From contig JBFYKG010000067.1 in the NCBI GenBank assembly GCA_041311015.1, forward strand, positions 1 through 7,567: DNA of 7,567 bases. Direction: 5' to 3'. Below the pieces are notes generated by a model. The model had not been told where the DNA came from. It saw only the letters and a list, made by a program, of their open reading frames with translations, and ran no database searches. This DNA is from Fluviibacter sp041311015 (GTDB taxonomy: Bacteria; Pseudomonadota; Gammaproteobacteria; Burkholderiales; Rhodocyclaceae). This document shows positions 6,716 through 7,567 of this stretch, piece after piece (position 1 is the first letter of the stretch; each line of letters starts with the position of its first letter). The position numbers and the translations under genes are program-made.

Positions 6716-7567
6716 GCGTTGGCCTCTGCCTTCGCCCGGGCCTGTTTACGCACACCGGTCGTATCCTGGTGTGCCACGGCCGCATTGACGTAGGCCGTGA
6801 ACAGCGGGTGGCCCTGACGCGGGTTCGACGTGAACTCCGGGTGGAACTGGCAACCCACAAACCACGGGTGCACGTTCTTTGGCAGCTCGACCATTTCGCA
6901 CAGGTCGGTCACCGGCGCGCGGCCGGCAACGACTAGGCCCGCGTCTTCCAGTTTGGAGAGCAGCGTGTTGTTCACTTCGTAGCGATGGCGGTGGCGCTCG
7001 GTAATCTCGTCGGCACCGTAAATCTCGCGCGCCAGCGAATCCGGCTTCAGCTGGCAGAGTTGGCCACCCAGGCGCATCGTGCCGCCCAGATCGGAATCTT
7101 CACTGCGCTGTTCCATCTTGCCCGAGCGATCCTTCCACTCGGTAATCAGGCCGATCACCGGGAACGGCGACCCCGGGTCGAACTCGGTCGAGTGCGCATC
7201 CTTCATGCCGGCCACATCGCGGGCGTATTCCACCACGGCCAGCTGCATACCCAGGCAGATACCCAGGTACGGAATCTTGTTCTCACGGGCAAAGCGGATC
7301 GCCGCGATCTTGCCCTCGGTACCGCGCTTACCAAAGCCGCCCGGCACCAGAATGGCATCCATATCCTTGAGCGCATCACAGCCATTACGCTCCAGGTCTT
7401 CCGAATCCAGATAATGGATCCGCACCTTGGCGTGCGTCTGAATGCCGGCATGCACCAGCGCCTCGATCAGCGACTTATACGACTCGGTCAGATCAACGTA
7501 CTTGCCCACAAAGGCCACGTCAACAAATCGTTCCGGGTTTTCCAGCGAGTGGACCAGCTTGTTCCAC
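6712..7567 (-). CDS. pyrG: CTP synthase, C-terminal part (5' end beyond window)
   Basis: CTP synthase makes CTP from UTP and ATP, using ammonia released from glutamine, and is the last step of pyrimidine nucleotide synthesis. Only the last 284 residues are in the window. The frame continues to the edge, where WNKLVHSLENPERF leads into FVGKYVDLTESYKSL, the family's junction between the synthetase and glutaminase domains. An apparent GTG start at 7518 is therefore internal, and the N-terminal amidoligase half (about 260 residues) lies outside. The class I glutaminase triad is complete: the nucleophile Cys in LGICLGMQ (codon 7255-7257), and His and Glu in FHPEF (His 6841-6843, Glu 6835-6837). 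The CTP-synthase signature ERHRHRYEVN is also present. A short basic, Ala-rich tail follows residue 250 (counted from 7518). The stop overlaps the kdsA start. Confidence 0.98.
   Translation of the reverse strand, partial: WNKLVHSLENPERFVDVAFVGKYVDLTESYKSLIEALVHAGIQTHAKVRIHYLDSEDLERNGCDALKDMDAILVPGGFGKRGTEGKIAAIRFARENKIPYLGICLGMQLAVVEYARDVAGMKDAHSTEFDPGSPFPVIGLITEWKDRSGKMEQRSEDSDLGGTMRLGGQLCQLKPDSLAREIYGADEITERHRHRYEVNNTLLSKLEDAGLVVAGRAPVTDLCEMVELPKNVHPWFVGCQFHPEFTSNPRQGHPLFTAYVNAAVAHQDTTGVRKQARAKAEANA
6723..6727 (-). promoter_or_regulatory. Ribosome binding site of kdsA
   Basis: On the minus strand AGAGG lies 7 bases before the kdsA ATG, inside the last codons of pyrG. Together with the ATGA stop/start overlap it supports the start that gives the canonical MKLAGFEV N terminus. 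Confidence 0.55.

Noticed and set aside
5852..6793. A 313-codon open frame on the plus strand opposite kdsA
   Set aside because: It covers kdsA with every conserved KdsA motif read on the other strand. It has no recognisable domain, so it is a shadow frame.
7516..7518. GTG at 7518 (minus strand) as the start of a separate glutaminase-domain gene
   Set aside because: The frame stays open to the window edge, and the upstream residues fit the CTP synthase interdomain region, so it is an internal Val codon of pyrG.

Overview
The window reads as ordinary GC-rich chromosome from a Gram-negative proteobacterium, most likely a betaproteobacterium. Three things suggest this: the gene order pyrG-kdsA-eno-ftsB, a KdsA that closely resembles the Burkholderia type as I recall it, and the presence of Kdo (lipopolysaccharide) synthesis, which implies an outer membrane. 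I cannot name the genus. I see no mobile elements, CRISPR arrays, tRNA or rRNA genes, and no stretch over about 40 bases outside a gene.

Plus strand, left part: mutS (mismatch repair ATPase) enters already running and lacks only about its first 30 residues. Nineteen bases after its stop begins a gene for an exported protein of 355 residues. It resembles a calcineurin-like phosphoesterase family but has lost most of the expected metal-binding residues. The two genes are probably co-transcribed.

Minus strand, right part: a compact set of five genes reads leftward: pyrG (CTP synthase, C-terminal half only), kdsA (Kdo-8-phosphate synthase), eno (enolase), ftsB (divisome protein) and slyD (FKBP-type prolyl isomerase). 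pyrG/kdsA and ftsB/slyD each overlap by 4 bases (ATGA). The other two gaps are 38 and 20 bases, so this looks like one operon. The set makes metabolic sense: enolase makes phosphoenolpyruvate, KdsA consumes it to make Kdo-8-P, and CTP from PyrG is needed later to activate Kdo as CMP-Kdo. FtsB adds a link to cell division.

The two gene groups converge near 3675, with only 2 bases between the stop codons. I found no new multi-gene system. The observation most worth following is the apparently inactive exported phosphoesterase-like protein next to mutS.
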